From NCBI RefSeq assembly GCF_001507665.1, contig NZ_CP013910.1, positions 2,789,501 through 2,853,500 of the forward strand: DNA of 64,000 bases. Direction: 5' to 3'. The translations under genes were made by a program, and so were the position numbers. Each line of letters begins with the position of its first letter. The first letter of the stretch is position 1. Of the stretch, positions 43,778 to 53,691 are shown one piece after another. The notes under the pieces were generated by a model. It saw only the letters and a program-made list of their open reading frames with translations, did not search any database and was not told where the DNA came from. Source of the DNA: Deinococcus actinosclerus. GTDB lineage: Bacteria; Deinococcota; Deinococci; Deinococcales; Deinococcaceae.

Positions 43778-44787
43778 GCTTCTCCCCCACCGTGTGGCGG
43801 GCCGGGCTGGCGTTCGCGGCGCTGGGCGTGGCGTTTCTGGGGGCGCTGCTGGTCCTGGCGGATCTGCCGGCAGGCTGGGCGCTGATCGCGCTGGGGCTGC
43901 CGCTGTCGGGCGTGCTGGCGCTGGCGGGGGACGCGCTGGGGCGGGAGTTCGCGGGGGTGCTGGCGTCGCGGTTCGCGGGGCTGCTGGCGGTGACGCGCCC
44001 GTGGATGTGGTTCGTGGCGTTGTATGTGGCGCTGAAGATTCCGGTGCCGCTGTGGCCGGACGGCTTCCCGGTGCTGGGGCTGGCGAGCACGGGGGCGCTG
44101 TTCGTGGCGGCGCTGCTGTTCGTGTGGGAGCGTGAGAACGCCTGGAAGGCAGGACTGATGGCGCTGGTGGCGTTCCTGCTGGGCCTGGGGGTGGAGGTGC
44201 TGGGGAGCCGCACCGGGATTCCGTTCGGGCTGTACTCGTACGCGACTGCGCCGGGGCCGACGCTGCTGGGCGTGCCGCTGATCGTGCCGCTGGGCTGGTT
44301 CGCGCTGACCCTGACCGCCACGAGCCTGTCGGGCGGGCGGCCCTGGCTGGCGGGGCTGCTGATGCTGCTGTGGGACGTGGGCCTGGAGCCGCTGATGACC
44401 GCGCAGCGCTACTGGCTCTGGAGCGATCCGCTGCCGCTGTGGGCGGGCGCGCCGGTGCAGAACTTCCTGGGCTGGTGGGCGGTGGGGTCGCTGATCTCGT
44501 GGGTGTTCACGGGCCTCGCCCCGCGCCTGTTCGGGCTGCGGCGCGAGCCGTGGGCGCTGCCGGGGCAGGCGCCGCAGGTGCCGCCCCACCGGGGCCCCAG
44601 CCTGAGCCTGCTGCCGGGCCGCGCGGCGCGGCGCGCAGATTTCCGGGTGGTGTACCCGGTCGAGGCGTTCTTCCTGCCGGGCGGGCTGGTGCTCGTGGGC
44701 CGGTATGTGGAGGCCGGCGTGACCCTGGCCGCGATGGGCCTGGGCCTGATGCTGGCGCGGCGGGTGACTCGCTTTGACCGCTCCTGA
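43774..44787 (+). CDS. cruF: Carotenoid 1',2'-hydratase, CruF type
   Basis: 337 residues, polytopic, with about eight membrane helices. The conserved part [31 protein letters not shown] (pieces GIPFGLYSY and [10 protein letters not shown] near 147-170) and [18 protein letters not shown] near 200 are typical of the DUF422/CruF family. It adds water to the psi end of gamma-carotene to give the 1'-hydroxyl of deinoxanthin. The C-terminal ~70 residues, with a further membrane helix, extend beyond the core. The GTG start overlaps the Nudix stop (GTGA). Confidence 0.88.
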   Translation: MSFSPTVWRAGLAFAALGVAFLGALLVLADLPAGWALIALGLPLSGVLALAGDALGREFAGVLASRFAGLLAVTRPWMWFVALYVALKIPVPLWPDGFPVLGLASTGALFVAALLFVWERENAWKAGLMALVAFLLGLGVEVLGSRTGIPFGLYSYATAPGPTLLGVPLIVPLGWFALTLTATSLSGGRPWLAGLLMLLWDVGLEPLMTAQRYWLWSDPLPLWAGAPVQNFLGWWAVGSLISWVFTGLAPRLFGLRREPWALPGQAPQVPPHRGPSLSLLPGRAARRADFRVVYPVEAFFLPGGLVLVGRYVEAGVTLAAMGLGLMLARRVTRFDRS

Positions 44788-45466
44788 CCGCCCCGGCACC
44801 GACGCGCCGCAGCGGCACGCCTGGGCGACCGGGCTGCTGTCGCTGAGCATCCGCCGCAGCGTGCGGGGCTCTCTGGGCGGCGTGTGGGTGCGCGGCCCGC
44901 TGCCCGGCGGCGGGGCGGTGCTGGCCCCGAACCACCACAGCTGGTGGGATGGGTACGTGCTGCGCGAGGTGGCGCTGGCGTGCGGGCAGCCGTTCAGCGT
45001 CCTGATGACGGCGCGGCAGCTGGCCCGCTTTCCGTTCCTGCGGCGGGTGGGTGCCCTGCGCGCGGACGAGGTGCGGGCCGGGGTGCGCTGCGCCCGCGCG
45101 GGCTGGCTGGTGGTCTTCCCGGAGGGCGAGCTGCACCCGGCGGGGCCGCTGCGGGGCGTGCAGCCGGGCGCGGCGTGGATCGCGCGGCACGCGGGAGCGG
45201 CGCTGGTGCCCGCAGCGCTGCGGGTGGTGCTGCGCGGCGCGCAGTTCCCCGAGGCGTTCGTGCGCGTCGGGCCGCCGGTGGACGCCACTGAGCTGCCGGG
45301 TGCCCTGGCGGCGCTGCTGGCCGAACTGGACGCCGACCTGCTGGGCAGCGACCCGGAGGCCCCGCTGGCCGGGTACCTGCGGCTGGTGCCGGGCCGCGCG
45401 AGCCGTTCGGACCGGTTGGACTGGCCCTCGCGGCTGCTGGCGTGGCTGACCGGGGACCGCGCGTGA
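44774..45466 (+). CDS. Acyltransferase of the PlsC (1-acylglycerol-phosphate acyltransferase) family
   Basis: 230 residues. The catalytic HX4D motif is NHHSWWDG near 54, the second motif FPEGEL near 116, and VPAALRV near 145. It transfers acyl groups to a hydroxyl. The TTG start overlaps cruF by 14 bases, and the end overlaps the glycosyltransferase (GTGA). Set between CruF and a glycosyltransferase, it could acylate a carotenoid glycoside, as CruD does in green sulphur bacteria. Ordinary phospholipid synthesis is the alternative. Confidence 0.82.
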   Translation: MTAPDRPGTDAPQRHAWATGLLSLSIRRSVRGSLGGVWVRGPLPGGGAVLAPNHHSWWDGYVLREVALACGQPFSVLMTARQLARFPFLRRVGALRADEVRAGVRCARAGWLVVFPEGELHPAGPLRGVQPGAAWIARHAGAALVPAALRVVLRGAQFPEAFVRVGPPVDATELPGALAALLAELDADLLGSDPEAPLAGYLRLVPGRASRSDRLDWPSRLLAWLTGDRA

Positions 45467-46578
45467 CGCGGCGCCGCGTGAAGGGGCCGCCCGAGCTGGC
45501 CTGGGTGCGGGCGTACCGCACGGTCACGGCCGTGTGGCTGCTCGGCAAGGCGCTGACGCTGGCCGTGAACGCCGTGACCTTCCCCCGCCTGCGCCCGGCC
45601 CCCGTGCCGCCGGGGGGGCCGCGCGTGTCCATCCTGATTCCCGCGCGCAACGAGGCGGCGAACCTCCCCGTCACGCTGCCCGGCGTGCTCGCGCAGGGCG
45701 CGCACGAGGTGCTCGTGCTGGACGACCGCAGCGACGACGGTACGGGCGACGTGGCCCGCCACCTGGGTGCCCGCGTCATTCCCGGCGCGGCGCGGCCGGA
45801 CGGCTGGCACGGCAAGCCCTGGGCGTGCCAGCAGCTCCTGCGGGCCGCGAGCGGCGACATTCTGATCTTCACGGACGCGGACGTCACGTGGCATCCGGGC
45901 GCGCTGGGCGGCCTGCTGCGCGAACTGCACGCGTCGGGCGCGGACCTGCTGAGCGTGCAGCCGCGCCAGTCGAACGTCACGCCCGGCGAGCGGCTGCTCA
46001 CGCCCCTGGTGGACGCCGCCGTGCTGTCGTACTTCCCGTTCCCGCTGCTGCGCATGACCCCGCCTCACCCGCTGGCGACCATCGCCAACGGGCAGGTCAT
46101 GGCGTACCGCCGCGCCGCGCTGACCCGCGTGGGCGGGTACGCCGCCGTGCGGGATCAGGTGCTGGAGGACACCGTCATGGCCCGCAGGCTGGGTCAGCTG
46201 GGCCTGCGGGTCTCCACCGTCATGGGTCAGGCGTGCATCGGCGTGCGGATGTACCGCTCGTACCCGGACTCCGTGGCGGGCTTCGGGAAGAACGCCCTGC
46301 CCATCCACCTGAACTCGCGGGCGTTCATGCTGGCCAGCGTGGCGCTGCACGTCGCGGGGCACACGCTGCCGTGGCTGCTGCCCCTGCCGAACCGCAACGC
46401 GCTGCGCGCCGCGAGCCTGCTGGAACGGCTGGCCGTGAACCTCATCGCGGGCCGCCGCACGCCCGCCGATCTGGCCGAGGGGCTGCTGGGGCCGGTCACA
46501 CCGCTGCTGGCCTTGCCGGTCATGGTGCGCGCCCTGCGCCGCCGCGTGAGCTGGAAGGGCCGCGAGTACCGGCAGTGA
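45463..46578 (+). CDS. Family 2 glycosyltransferase (CruC-like candidate)
   Basis: 371 residues. An N-terminal membrane helix (about 20-40) precedes a GT-A domain: [20 protein letters not shown] near 50, [10 protein letters not shown] near 80, DxD motif in [14 protein letters not shown] near 135, and the acceptor-site [13 protein letters not shown] near 230. Two membrane stretches lie near 285-345. Coupled to the acyltransferase and cruF, it may glycosylate the 1'-hydroxyl of the carotenoid, like CruC of Chlorobaculum. The GTG start is at the GTGA overlap. Confidence 0.82.
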   Translation: MTRRRVKGPPELAWVRAYRTVTAVWLLGKALTLAVNAVTFPRLRPAPVPPGGPRVSILIPARNEAANLPVTLPGVLAQGAHEVLVLDDRSDDGTGDVARHLGARVIPGAARPDGWHGKPWACQQLLRAASGDILIFTDADVTWHPGALGGLLRELHASGADLLSVQPRQSNVTPGERLLTPLVDAAVLSYFPFPLLRMTPPHPLATIANGQVMAYRRAALTRVGGYAAVRDQVLEDTVMARRLGQLGLRVSTVMGQACIGVRMYRSYPDSVAGFGKNALPIHLNSRAFMLASVALHVAGHTLPWLLPLPNRNALRAASLLERLAVNLIAGRRTPADLAEGLLGPVTPLLALPVMVRALRRRVSWKGREYRQ

Positions 46579-46669
46579 CCGCCCCGGGCCAGGACGGCCC
46601 CGCCGATCCCTGAACGCCCGGCGGGCGGGGGTTCATGCGCCGCTCAGGGGCCGGGCGGAGGCTCGGGGC

Positions 46670-47398
46670 ATGTTCCTGAACCGTGTCCGTCTGGCCGCCG
46701 CCCTCCTCCTGTCGTCGCTGCCGCTGGCGTCCGCTGCGGGCTTCACCGAGGCGTCGTTCGCGCAGGTTGGCGCACAGGGCGGGGCGGGCATCTGGAAGCC
46801 GGTGCGCTTCTGGTGCGATACGCCGGGGCGGGTGCTGGCGCTGTCCGGCACGGGGGCCGGAGCGGGCACGCTGACGCAGTGGGTGGGTGGGGCGCGCTCG
46901 CAGGTGGGCGTGACGGTCGGCGCGGACGATCCGGGCGCGGGGCAGGTGTACACGCCGCTGACATTCGCGGGCCGCACGGCCCCGGCGCCGGGGTTCTTCG
47001 TGCACAGCAGCAACGTGGAGAACGTGCAGGACCCCGCCTACCGCCTGACGCACGTCAGCGAGTTCCGCGTGCCCGCCGGGTCGTTCGCGTGCCGGTACGT
47101 GCCGCAGGCGGCGGTGCTGGCCGCCACCGCGAAGCACAGCGTGATCGTGTGGGAGGCTGGTGGGAAGGTCACGTACGCCAGCCGCAACCGCGACGGCACG
47201 CCGGGCGTCATGATCAACGGCGGCACGCGCGCCACCCGGGACGGCCGGACCGAGTACCGCTGGAACCGGGGTGGGTACGGGTACGTCCTGACCGTGGGGC
47301 TGGCCGGACACGCGGGCGGTGAGCTGCGCGTGGAACGCGCCGGGCGGACGCTGAGCCGCGAGAGCCTGCTCGCGTACTCGGTCAGCACCCCCCGCTGA
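46670..47398 (+). CDS. Secreted hypothetical protein, 242 aa
   Basis: A signal peptide (MFLNRVRLAAALLLSSLPLASAA) is followed by a beta-rich domain with two cysteines (RFWCDTPG, FACRYVPQA) that could form a disulphide. The C-terminal part (TRDGRTEYRWNRGGYGYVL) reads like a soluble beta-sandwich. GAGGCT lies 6 bases before the ATG. It sits inside the carotenoid cluster between the glycosyltransferase and the CrtD-like gene. No family recognised. Confidence 0.7.
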   Translation: MFLNRVRLAAALLLSSLPLASAAGFTEASFAQVGAQGGAGIWKPVRFWCDTPGRVLALSGTGAGAGTLTQWVGGARSQVGVTVGADDPGAGQVYTPLTFAGRTAPAPGFFVHSSNVENVQDPAYRLTHVSEFRVPAGSFACRYVPQAAVLAATAKHSVIVWEAGGKVTYASRNRDGTPGVMINGGTRATRDGRTEYRWNRGGYGYVLTVGLAGHAGGELRVERAGRTLSRESLLAYSVSTPR

Positions 47399-47439
47399 GC
47401 GGGTCTCGCATCTGACACTGTGCGCCGCCGGGGGTGCTC

Positions 47440-47445
47440 TATGCT
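47440..47445 (+). promoter_or_regulatory. -10 box (TATGCT) before the leader ORF
   Basis: TATGCT lies 7 bases before GTG 47453, the leaderless spacing of this genome, and 45 before the CrtD-like start. Confidence 0.5.
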
Positions 47446-47452
47446 CTGCCTC

Positions 47453-47494
47453 GTGATCCGTTCATCTGTCTGCCCGTCCGGGGCGCGGCCGTGA
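47453..47494 (+). CDS. Putative 13-codon leader ORF coupled to the CrtD-like gene
   Basis: GTG ATC CGT ... CCG TGA encodes MIRSSVCPSGARP. Its start lies at the leaderless position after TATGCT. Its stop overlaps the downstream GTG start as GTGA (47491-47494), so ribosomes finishing it could restart on the CrtD-like frame. Translation is inferred from position only. Confidence 0.4.
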   Translation: MIRSSVCPSGARP

Positions 47495-48924
47495 GGCGCA
47501 CGCCGCAGCATGTCGCGGTGATCGGCGCGGGCTTCGCGGGGCTGGCGGCGGCGCTGCGGCTGGCCCGGGCGGGCGCGCGGGTGACGGTGCTGGACGCACT
47601 GGACGGCCCCGGCGGGAAGGCCGCGCTGGGCATGACGGCGTTCTCCAGCGGACCGACGGTGGTGACGATGCCGCAGGTGTTCCGCGCGCTGCACGCCCGC
47701 CTGGAGCTGCCCCTGCCGGAGCTGAGCGCGGCGCGGCCCACCACGACGTACCACGCGCCGGGCGGGCGGCTGTTCGCGCCCGAGGCGCTGCACGTCGCGG
47801 GCAGCCTGGAACCGACGCTGGCGCAGCTCTCCCGCCCCGAGGGACGGCGCTACGCGGCGCTGCTCGCGTCGTCCCGGCGGATGTACCTGGACGCGCAGGA
47901 CACGTTCCTGTTCGCGCCGCCGCCCGGCCCGGCCCGGCTGGCCCGCTACGCGCTGACCCGGGGTCGGCGGGCCGCGCCGCTGTCCCCGCTGCACCGCCAC
48001 GTGCGCTCGGGGCCGTTCATGACGCCGTTCTGGCTGCGCTTCGCCACGTACCTGGGCGCCGACCCCTACCGCGCGCCGGCCGTGCTGCACAACATCGCGT
48101 GGGTGGAACTCGGGTACGGCGTGTGGCACCTGCGTGGCGGCCTGCTGGATCTGGCGCGCACCCTGCACGCGCAGGCCGAGGCGCTGGGCGTGCGCTTCGA
48201 GTTCGGCACGCGCGTCACCAGCCTCAGCGCGCACGGGGGCCTGATCCTGGGCGCGCACACCAGTCAGGGCGCCTTCGCGGCGGACGCCTGGGTGAGTGCC
48301 GCCGACCGGGCCCTGACGCTCTCCTGGCTGGGGGGCACTGAGAAACCCACCCCGCGCGGCGTGAGCGGCTTCGCGCTGCAACTCCAGCTCTCGGAGGACC
48401 GGGGGCAGGCGCACCACATCTTCTGGCCTGCCGAGTACGCCCGCGAGTGGCGCGACATCCGCGCCGGGCGCCTGCCGCGCGACCCGACGCTGTACCTGCA
48501 CCTGGACGGCACGCGGGGGTTCCTGCTCGTGAACGCCCCGCCCGACCCGGGCGTCACCGACCGCCCCGAGGAGTACGGCGCGTGGCTGCTGGGCCGCCTC
48601 CAGGAGCGGCTGCGAGACACCCCGGCCGGCCCGCTCCCGGTGGCCGACTGGCGGGCCCTTTCCCCGGCGGAGTACGCCCGCACCGCGAAGGGCGGCGCGC
48701 TGTACGGCCGCGCCCCGCACGGCCTGACCGGCAGCCTGCGCCCCGGCTGGCAGCTGCCACACGCCCGCAATCTGGCGCAGGTAGGCGGCACCGTCCATCC
48801 CGGCGGCGGCGTGCCCCTGAGCGTCCTGAGCGGCTGGAACGGCGCCGGGCAGCTGCTGGGCCTGAAGTTCGACGACCTCGACGGCCGTCAGGTGCCCCAG
48901 GGGACGGAGGTCTGGGAGTTCTGA
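47491..48924 (+). CDS. Phytoene desaturase-family FAD oxidoreductase (CrtD-like)
   Basis: 477 residues. The FAD fold HVAVIGAGFAGLAAALRLARAG near 8, the second glycine motif DGPGGKAA near 42 and the C-terminal signature GGTVHPGGGVPLSVLSG near 438 place it in the CrtI/CrtD family. In this cluster it is a candidate for the C-3',4' desaturase step to deinoxanthin. GTG 47491 is the only start just before the FAD motif; a longer frame begins at 47434 but lies across the promoter. Not being the D. radiodurans CrtD orthologue remains possible. Confidence 0.8.
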   Translation: MRRTPQHVAVIGAGFAGLAAALRLARAGARVTVLDALDGPGGKAALGMTAFSSGPTVVTMPQVFRALHARLELPLPELSAARPTTTYHAPGGRLFAPEALHVAGSLEPTLAQLSRPEGRRYAALLASSRRMYLDAQDTFLFAPPPGPARLARYALTRGRRAAPLSPLHRHVRSGPFMTPFWLRFATYLGADPYRAPAVLHNIAWVELGYGVWHLRGGLLDLARTLHAQAEALGVRFEFGTRVTSLSAHGGLILGAHTSQGAFAADAWVSAADRALTLSWLGGTEKPTPRGVSGFALQLQLSEDRGQAHHIFWPAEYAREWRDIRAGRLPRDPTLYLHLDGTRGFLLVNAPPDPGVTDRPEEYGAWLLGRLQERLRDTPAGPLPVADWRALSPAEYARTAKGGALYGRAPHGLTGSLRPGWQLPHARNLAQVGGTVHPGGGVPLSVLSGWNGAGQLLGLKFDDLDGRQVPQGTEVWEF

Positions 48925-49006
48925 ACCCGGCCTCTCCCCTGGAGTAGGACCCCGCCGTCCACCTTCGGAGTGACGGCCCTGACGGGACAGCCCGGTACGC
49001 TGAGTC

Positions 49007-49777
49007 ATGCGACTGCTGCTGCTGATCTTCGCTCTGATGGGTCTGGCCGGGGCGCAGGGGCCTGCTTCGCCGCTGCGACTGGTGACGTCCGAGGGGGTGG
49101 TCACGGCGTTCCGGGGGGCCGCCGCGCTGCGAACTCCGGCGGGGCGGCTGATCTGGCGGCGGGACCTGCCGGTGCGCTGGATCGAGGACGTGCAGGTGAC
49201 GGGCGAGTCGCTGCTGCTGGCGGTGGCGGCGCAGGACGGTTCCGGGGTGCTGATCCTGAACCTGCGAACGGGGTTGCTGACCGGCGCTGACCTGCTGGCC
49301 GGGGCGAACCTGAACGTGGACGCGGCCGGTCGTGGGCTGCGCCGGGGCTGGGGGGTCGAGGGCGAGCGGGTCTGGTGGGTCTCGACGTCGTCCGGGGCGT
49401 ACATTTCGTCGAGGACGCGCGTGGTGGATCTGACCTGGGGCCTGACGCAGGAGATCAGCGGGGTTCCCTTTGCCCGTCAGGGGCCGGTGCTCTTCTTCTC
49501 GCCGAGCACCCAGATCAGTCCCCTGTCGCAACCGGAGCGACTGGCGCTGATCTTCTGGGACACCCGCGCCGGGCTGGCGCAATCCCGCACGTTCACGGTC
49601 GCCGCGCGGCCCGGGTGCGGCGCGCTGCTGGACGCCTCCACGCTGGACGATTACGCGAACGACCTGGACGGACCGACCTTCACGGCGCTGCGCCGCGACG
49701 GGTGCGGCCTGTTCCGCAGTCGGTTCCTGTGGGCGCAGTCCGAACGGCAGACACCCGGTATCCTGCCTGCACCTTGA
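49007..49777 (+). CDS. Secreted hypothetical protein, 256 aa
   Basis: A signal peptide (MRLLLLIFALMGLAGAQG) is followed by a beta-rich region with repeated Val/Leu strands (LRLVTSEGVVTAFRG, LLAVAAQDGSGVLILNL), possibly a small propeller-like fold. Two late cysteines (RPGCGALL, RDGCGLF) may pair. TACGCT lies 5 bases before the ATG. The stop overlaps the P450 start as TTGA, so both are made together. No family recognised. Confidence 0.7.
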   Translation: MRLLLLIFALMGLAGAQGPASPLRLVTSEGVVTAFRGAAALRTPAGRLIWRRDLPVRWIEDVQVTGESLLLAVAAQDGSGVLILNLRTGLLTGADLLAGANLNVDAAGRGLRRGWGVEGERVWWVSTSSGAYISSRTRVVDLTWGLTQEISGVPFARQGPVLFFSPSTQISPLSQPERLALIFWDTRAGLAQSRTFTVAARPGCGALLDASTLDDYANDLDGPTFTALRRDGCGLFRSRFLWAQSERQTPGILPAP

Positions 49778-50952
49778 ACCGCGCCGACTTCCGTGTCCTG
49801 CCTGAGCCGCCGACCCGTGCGGGGAACGGGCACCTGCAGGACTGGGCCCTCGCGCCGCTGCCGCTGATCGAGGAGGGCGCGGCGCGGGCGCGCGCGGCGG
49901 GTGGGGACGTGTTCCGGTTGCGGCTGGGCCTCCCGGCGGTGGTGGGGGTGGGGGCGGCGTGGAACCGGGCGGTACTGACGGACCTGGGCACGTTCCGCAG
50001 TGCGGGGAGCCTGTCGCGGATCGTGCCGTACCTGTCGGGCGGGGTGATCCTGTCGGACGCACCGGGGCACGCGGGGCGGCGCTCTCTGATGAATCCGGGC
50101 TTCGGGCGGGCGCACCTGCTGGCCTTGCAGGCGCGGACGCGGGCGGCGCTGCCGGGGGTGCCGGAGGGGGAGTTCGATGCGCTGGCCTGGGCGGACGGCG
50201 CGGTGCTGCGGCTGCTGAACGCGGCGTACTTCAGCGGGGAGTTCGATGAGGGCCTGCTGCACGCGTTCCTGGCGCCGCTGCGCCGCCCGTTCCCGGTGCC
50301 CGCCATTCCGCGTCCACTGCTGTTCGTGCGGGTCGATGCGGAGGTGCGCCGCCTCGCGCACGCCCGCCTGCGGGGGCGCGGCCACGACGACCTGCTGGCG
50401 GTGCTGGCCCCACTGCCGGGCGGGCTGGAGGAGGTGCGGGTGTCGCTGGCCGCCGCGCACGACACGACCACGCACGCGCTGGCGTACGCGATCTGGTTCC
50501 TGGCCCGTCATCCCGAGTGGCACGCGCCCGGGCATCACTCAGCGGTGCTGAAGGAGGTGCTGCGCCTGTTCCCGCCGGGCTGGATGGGCAGCCGCCGCCT
50601 GAGCCGCGACCTCATCTGGGGGGGCGTGCGGCTCCCGCGCGGAGCGCTGGCACTGTACTCCCCGTACCTGTCGGGGCGGGACCCGGCGGTGTGGGACCGC
50701 CCCGCCGAGTTCGATCCGGGCCGCTGGGCGCACAAACCCCCGGCCTGGGCGTACCTGCCGTTCGGCGGTGGGGAGCGGCTGTGCCTGGGCATGCACCTCG
50801 CACAGATGCTCATTCACGATGCGCTGGCGGCGCTGCCGCCGCTGCGGGCGGTACGGGGGAACGCGACGCCGCTGCCGGGCCTGACGCTGGGTCCGCGCGG
50901 GCCGCTGGTGGTGACGCGCGCCCCGGAACGCTCCGGAACCGGGCCAGCGTAG
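49774..50952 (+). CDS. Cytochrome P450 (CYP287-like carotenoid 2-hydroxylase candidate)
   Basis: 392 residues. The I-helix oxygen-activation motif is AAHDTTTHA near 230, the K-helix E-x-x-R is KEVLRLFPPG near 265, and the haem-binding loop is FGGGERLCLGMHLA near 330 with its Cys ligand. D. radiodurans CYP287A1 hydroxylates C-2 of the deinoxanthin ring (established). The position at the end of the carotenoid cluster supports the same role. The TTG start overlaps the upstream stop (TTGA). Slightly short at the N-terminus for a P450. Confidence 0.85.
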   Translation: MNRADFRVLPEPPTRAGNGHLQDWALAPLPLIEEGAARARAAGGDVFRLRLGLPAVVGVGAAWNRAVLTDLGTFRSAGSLSRIVPYLSGGVILSDAPGHAGRRSLMNPGFGRAHLLALQARTRAALPGVPEGEFDALAWADGAVLRLLNAAYFSGEFDEGLLHAFLAPLRRPFPVPAIPRPLLFVRVDAEVRRLAHARLRGRGHDDLLAVLAPLPGGLEEVRVSLAAAHDTTTHALAYAIWFLARHPEWHAPGHHSAVLKEVLRLFPPGWMGSRRLSRDLIWGGVRLPRGALALYSPYLSGRDPAVWDRPAEFDPGRWAHKPPAWAYLPFGGGERLCLGMHLAQMLIHDALAALPPLRAVRGNATPLPGLTLGPRGPLVVTRAPERSGTGPA

Positions 50953-51132
50953 GCGGGGGCGCCTTTAGTCCGGTGGTCCGTGAGTGAGGTGTCAGCCGGA
51001 AGAGGGTACGCTTCAGGTCCGTTCCGCGTGCCACGGGGCAGCTGCCCGGTCTGCGGAACCTGCCCTGTCCACCCGCTGCCCGCCGCGGGGCTGACCGTCC
51101 GGTCGCCCCCAGACGCTCTGTAAGGAGATCCC

Positions 51133-52470
51133 ATGCGCCGAACCCTGATGACCCTGACCCTTCTGCTGTGCGGCTCGGCCCTGGCGGCCGGACCGAAGTC
51201 CGCGCTGGTGGACGCGGCGTTCATTGACGGCGCGCAGATCGTGAACGGCTCGCCGGAACTCGCGGAGTTCGCCGGGGCGCTGCGCACGGTCGCGTCGGAG
51301 GCGGGGGGCAGCTGCACGAAGAGCGAGTTCGTGGTGTGGGATTCCGTGCCGGACCTGGAGGGCAGTTTCCGGCAGGTGCTGGGCAGCCTGGGGTACACGT
51401 ACTCGGAGCTGAGCGCCAGTGACGATCAGGACGGCCGGTTCGTGGCGTTCAAGCTGACCAGGGGCGCGGCGGCGCTGTCGGGCATCTGGGCGGACAGTGA
51501 CGGCACGACCCTGCTGGGCTGGTGCACGCTGAAACTCAGTGCGCCGGTGGCGGCCCCGGCGGCGCTCACGCCCACCACGCCCGCGAAACCGGCCGCGCCG
51601 GCCGCGCCCACGCGTACCCCGGCGCCAGCCGCGCCCGCCCCCACCGTGAAGCCGCCCGCACCGAAGCGCGGGTTCGTGACGGGGCTGGTGCTGGACACGC
51701 AGGGCCGGCCGCTGGCGGGCGCGGAGGTGTTCATCGTGGGCACCACGTTCACGCAGGGGCAGCGGACGAGTTTCACGGCCATCAGCGGCAAGGACGGCAC
51801 GTACGCGATCCGCGTGCCGGATGGCCGGTACCACGCGTCGGCCAGCGTGAAGCGGACCCTGGGCGGCGCGAGCTTCACGCTGCCGCTGCACCCGGAATCG
51901 GGCTCCCTGAACACCGAGGTTGATTCCAGTGAGGGCGGGAACCTGAACTTCCGCTGGCGCCTGACCGGCAGCAAGCCCGGCGGCGGGAAGGACTGGGATG
52001 ACTACTACGGGGCGAGCGTGGACCTGAGCTACTGCGGACTGCCTGCCAAGGCGTACTGCAACGAGCGCTACGCCGAGGTGATCCGGACGGCCGCGCCGGG
52101 GGGCAGCGAGGTCACGCTGACCTTCACGCCGCAGGGCGCGCTGATCGACGGCACGGCGGGCCGCCCGGTCGTGATGACGTTCCGGGCGGCGCCCCTCTCC
52201 CCTCCCGGCGGGTACCCGTACACCGATCCGAATGGTGGGGGGCGCACCACGCTGGGGCAGGGCTGGGCGTACCACGGGGAGAACTTCAACGACCTGCCGC
52301 TGGGCGTGTACACCGTGAGTGCCGTGGCGACCACCCCGGACGGCCGCAGGGTGCCGCTGAAGCTGGGCCTGACCGACAGTGACGTGGAGCACGCGACCGT
52401 GACGCTGCGCTGGGCGTCATACGACGTGAGTGGCGGCCTGAAGCAGCTGCGGGTCTACGTCCGCGACTGA
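51133..52470 (+). CDS. Secreted protein with carboxypeptidase-regulatory-like domain, 445 aa
   Basis: A signal peptide ([20 protein letters not shown]) is followed by a domain to about 140 with two cysteines. An Ala/Pro/Thr linker (about 142-175) leads to a CarboxypepD_reg-like beta-sandwich ([35 protein letters not shown], 180-245). A C-terminal domain (260-445) has two more cysteines. Ribosome binding site AAGGAGA is 5 bases before the ATG. A TACGCT box at 51007-51012 suggests a 115-base leader with GC-rich hairpins of unknown meaning. Probable cell-surface protein. Confidence 0.75.
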   Translation: MRRTLMTLTLLLCGSALAAGPKSALVDAAFIDGAQIVNGSPELAEFAGALRTVASEAGGSCTKSEFVVWDSVPDLEGSFRQVLGSLGYTYSELSASDDQDGRFVAFKLTRGAAALSGIWADSDGTTLLGWCTLKLSAPVAAPAALTPTTPAKPAAPAAPTRTPAPAAPAPTVKPPAPKRGFVTGLVLDTQGRPLAGAEVFIVGTTFTQGQRTSFTAISGKDGTYAIRVPDGRYHASASVKRTLGGASFTLPLHPESGSLNTEVDSSEGGNLNFRWRLTGSKPGGGKDWDDYYGASVDLSYCGLPAKAYCNERYAEVIRTAAPGGSEVTLTFTPQGALIDGTAGRPVVMTFRAAPLSPPGGYPYTDPNGGGRTTLGQGWAYHGENFNDLPLGVYTVSAVATTPDGRRVPLKLGLTDSDVEHATVTLRWASYDVSGGLKQLRVYVRD

Positions 52471-52500
52471 GGGCCGGCCGGGCGCGCTAGCCTGCGGGGG

Positions 52501-53691
52501 ATGACCGAACCTGCCCCCGCGCCGCTGCCCCCGGACCTGGCCCCGCCCGCCGCGCCGGAGGTGGGGCCGGTGCGGGACCGGGCAACCCTGCCGGACGTGC
52601 TGCGCGGCGCGGCGCTGCTGGGCATCCTGATCGTGAACATGCAGGATTTCGCGGGCTTTCTGGAGTGGCAGCAGCGTGGCCTGGACCGCGCCGCGCAGGT
52701 CGTCACGGACACCCTGGCAAACGGGCGGTTCATCTCGATCTTCGCGATGCTGTTCGGGTGGGGCGCATCCGGCATCCTGGCGCGGCGCGGAGTTGGCGTG
52801 TTCCTGCGGCGGCACGCGGCGCTGCTGCTCGTGGGGGCGCTGCATTACGTGCTGGTGTGGCACGGGGACATCATCAGCAACTACGCGACGCTGGCGCTGG
52901 CGCTGCTGCTGGTCGCGCACCTCTCGGCCCGGGCGCTGCTGGTGGTCGCCGGCGCGCTGGGTACGTGGTGGCTGGGCCTGGGCCTGCTGGCCACCGCCGC
53001 CATCGCCGGCCAGAACCGGCCGCGCTTCGCGTTCCTGCCGGACCTGCTGCCCACCTACGCCCAGAATGTTCACGCGCGCGCCGCCGAGTTCTGGCCGCTG
53101 CTGTGGGAGGGCGACCTGTTCAACGGGCCGTGGCTGGTGGCGCTGTTCTGCCTGGGCGCCGCCGCCGGGAAGACGGGGCTGCTGACCCGCCCGGCCGAGC
53201 ACCGCCCGCTTCTGCGCCGACTGGCCGTGGGGGGCCTGGGCGTGGGGCTGCCGCTGGGGCTGCTGCTGGCGTACCTCAATACCCTCCCCAGCGAGCTGGC
53301 GGGCACGCTGGCCCTGCCGGTGCGCATGGCGGGCGGGCTGGCGGGCGCACTGGGGTACGTGGGCGTGCTGGGCCTGCTGGCCGCGTCGGATCGCCTGGGG
53401 GCGTGGCGCCTCTTCGCGGCGAGCGGCCGGATGGCCATGACGAACTACCTCACCCAGAGCGTGGTCATGACCCTGATCTTCTACCCGTACGGCCTGGGAC
53501 TGGGCAACTGGCCGGGCACCGGCCGCAGCTGGGGCGCGGCGGCGGGCCTGGGCCTGTCGCTGCTGTTCGGGCTGGCGCAGCTGCCGCTGAGCGCGTGGTG
53601 GCTCTCGCGCTTCGGGCGCGGCCCGGTGGAGTCGCTGGTGCGCTGGGTGGCGTACGGGCCTGCGGCCCGGCAGAATCGTGGGCATGACTGA
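52501..53691 (+). CDS. DUF418-type polytopic membrane protein
   Basis: 396 residues with about ten membrane helices. The start [22 protein letters not shown], then [12 protein letters not shown], the loop [23 protein letters not shown] and the C-terminal [14 protein letters not shown] and [17 protein letters not shown] are typical of YeiB-like DUF418 proteins (acyltransferase-3-like). Function unknown; roles in envelope or transport are guessed in the literature. TAGCCT lies 7 bases before the ATG. It overlaps the phosphatase gene by 8 bases. Confidence 0.88.
   Translation: MTEPAPAPLPPDLAPPAAPEVGPVRDRATLPDVLRGAALLGILIVNMQDFAGFLEWQQRGLDRAAQVVTDTLANGRFISIFAMLFGWGASGILARRGVGVFLRRHAALLLVGALHYVLVWHGDIISNYATLALALLLVAHLSARALLVVAGALGTWWLGLGLLATAAIAGQNRPRFAFLPDLLPTYAQNVHARAAEFWPLLWEGDLFNGPWLVALFCLGAAAGKTGLLTRPAEHRPLLRRLAVGGLGVGLPLGLLLAYLNTLPSELAGTLALPVRMAGGLAGALGYVGVLGLLAASDRLGAWRLFAASGRMAMTNYLTQSVVMTLIFYPYGLGLGNWPGTGRSWGAAAGLGLSLLFGLAQLPLSAWWLSRFGRGPVESLVRWVAYGPAARQNRGHD

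Noticed and set aside
41224..46362. Very long open frame on the minus strand (1712 codons) opposite the carotenoid genes
   Set aside because: Antisense shadow caused by high GC and codon bias. The product is Arg/His/Gln/Pro-rich without any domain, while the plus strand has clear enzyme families.
50953..51132. Riboswitch-like leader of the secreted protein gene
   Set aside because: The leader is GC-rich and can fold, but no known conserved motif was recognised, so it is not called.
51590..51665. Ala/Pro/Thr repeat in the secreted protein at 51133
   Set aside because: Low-complexity linker between domains, not a DNA repeat array of interest.
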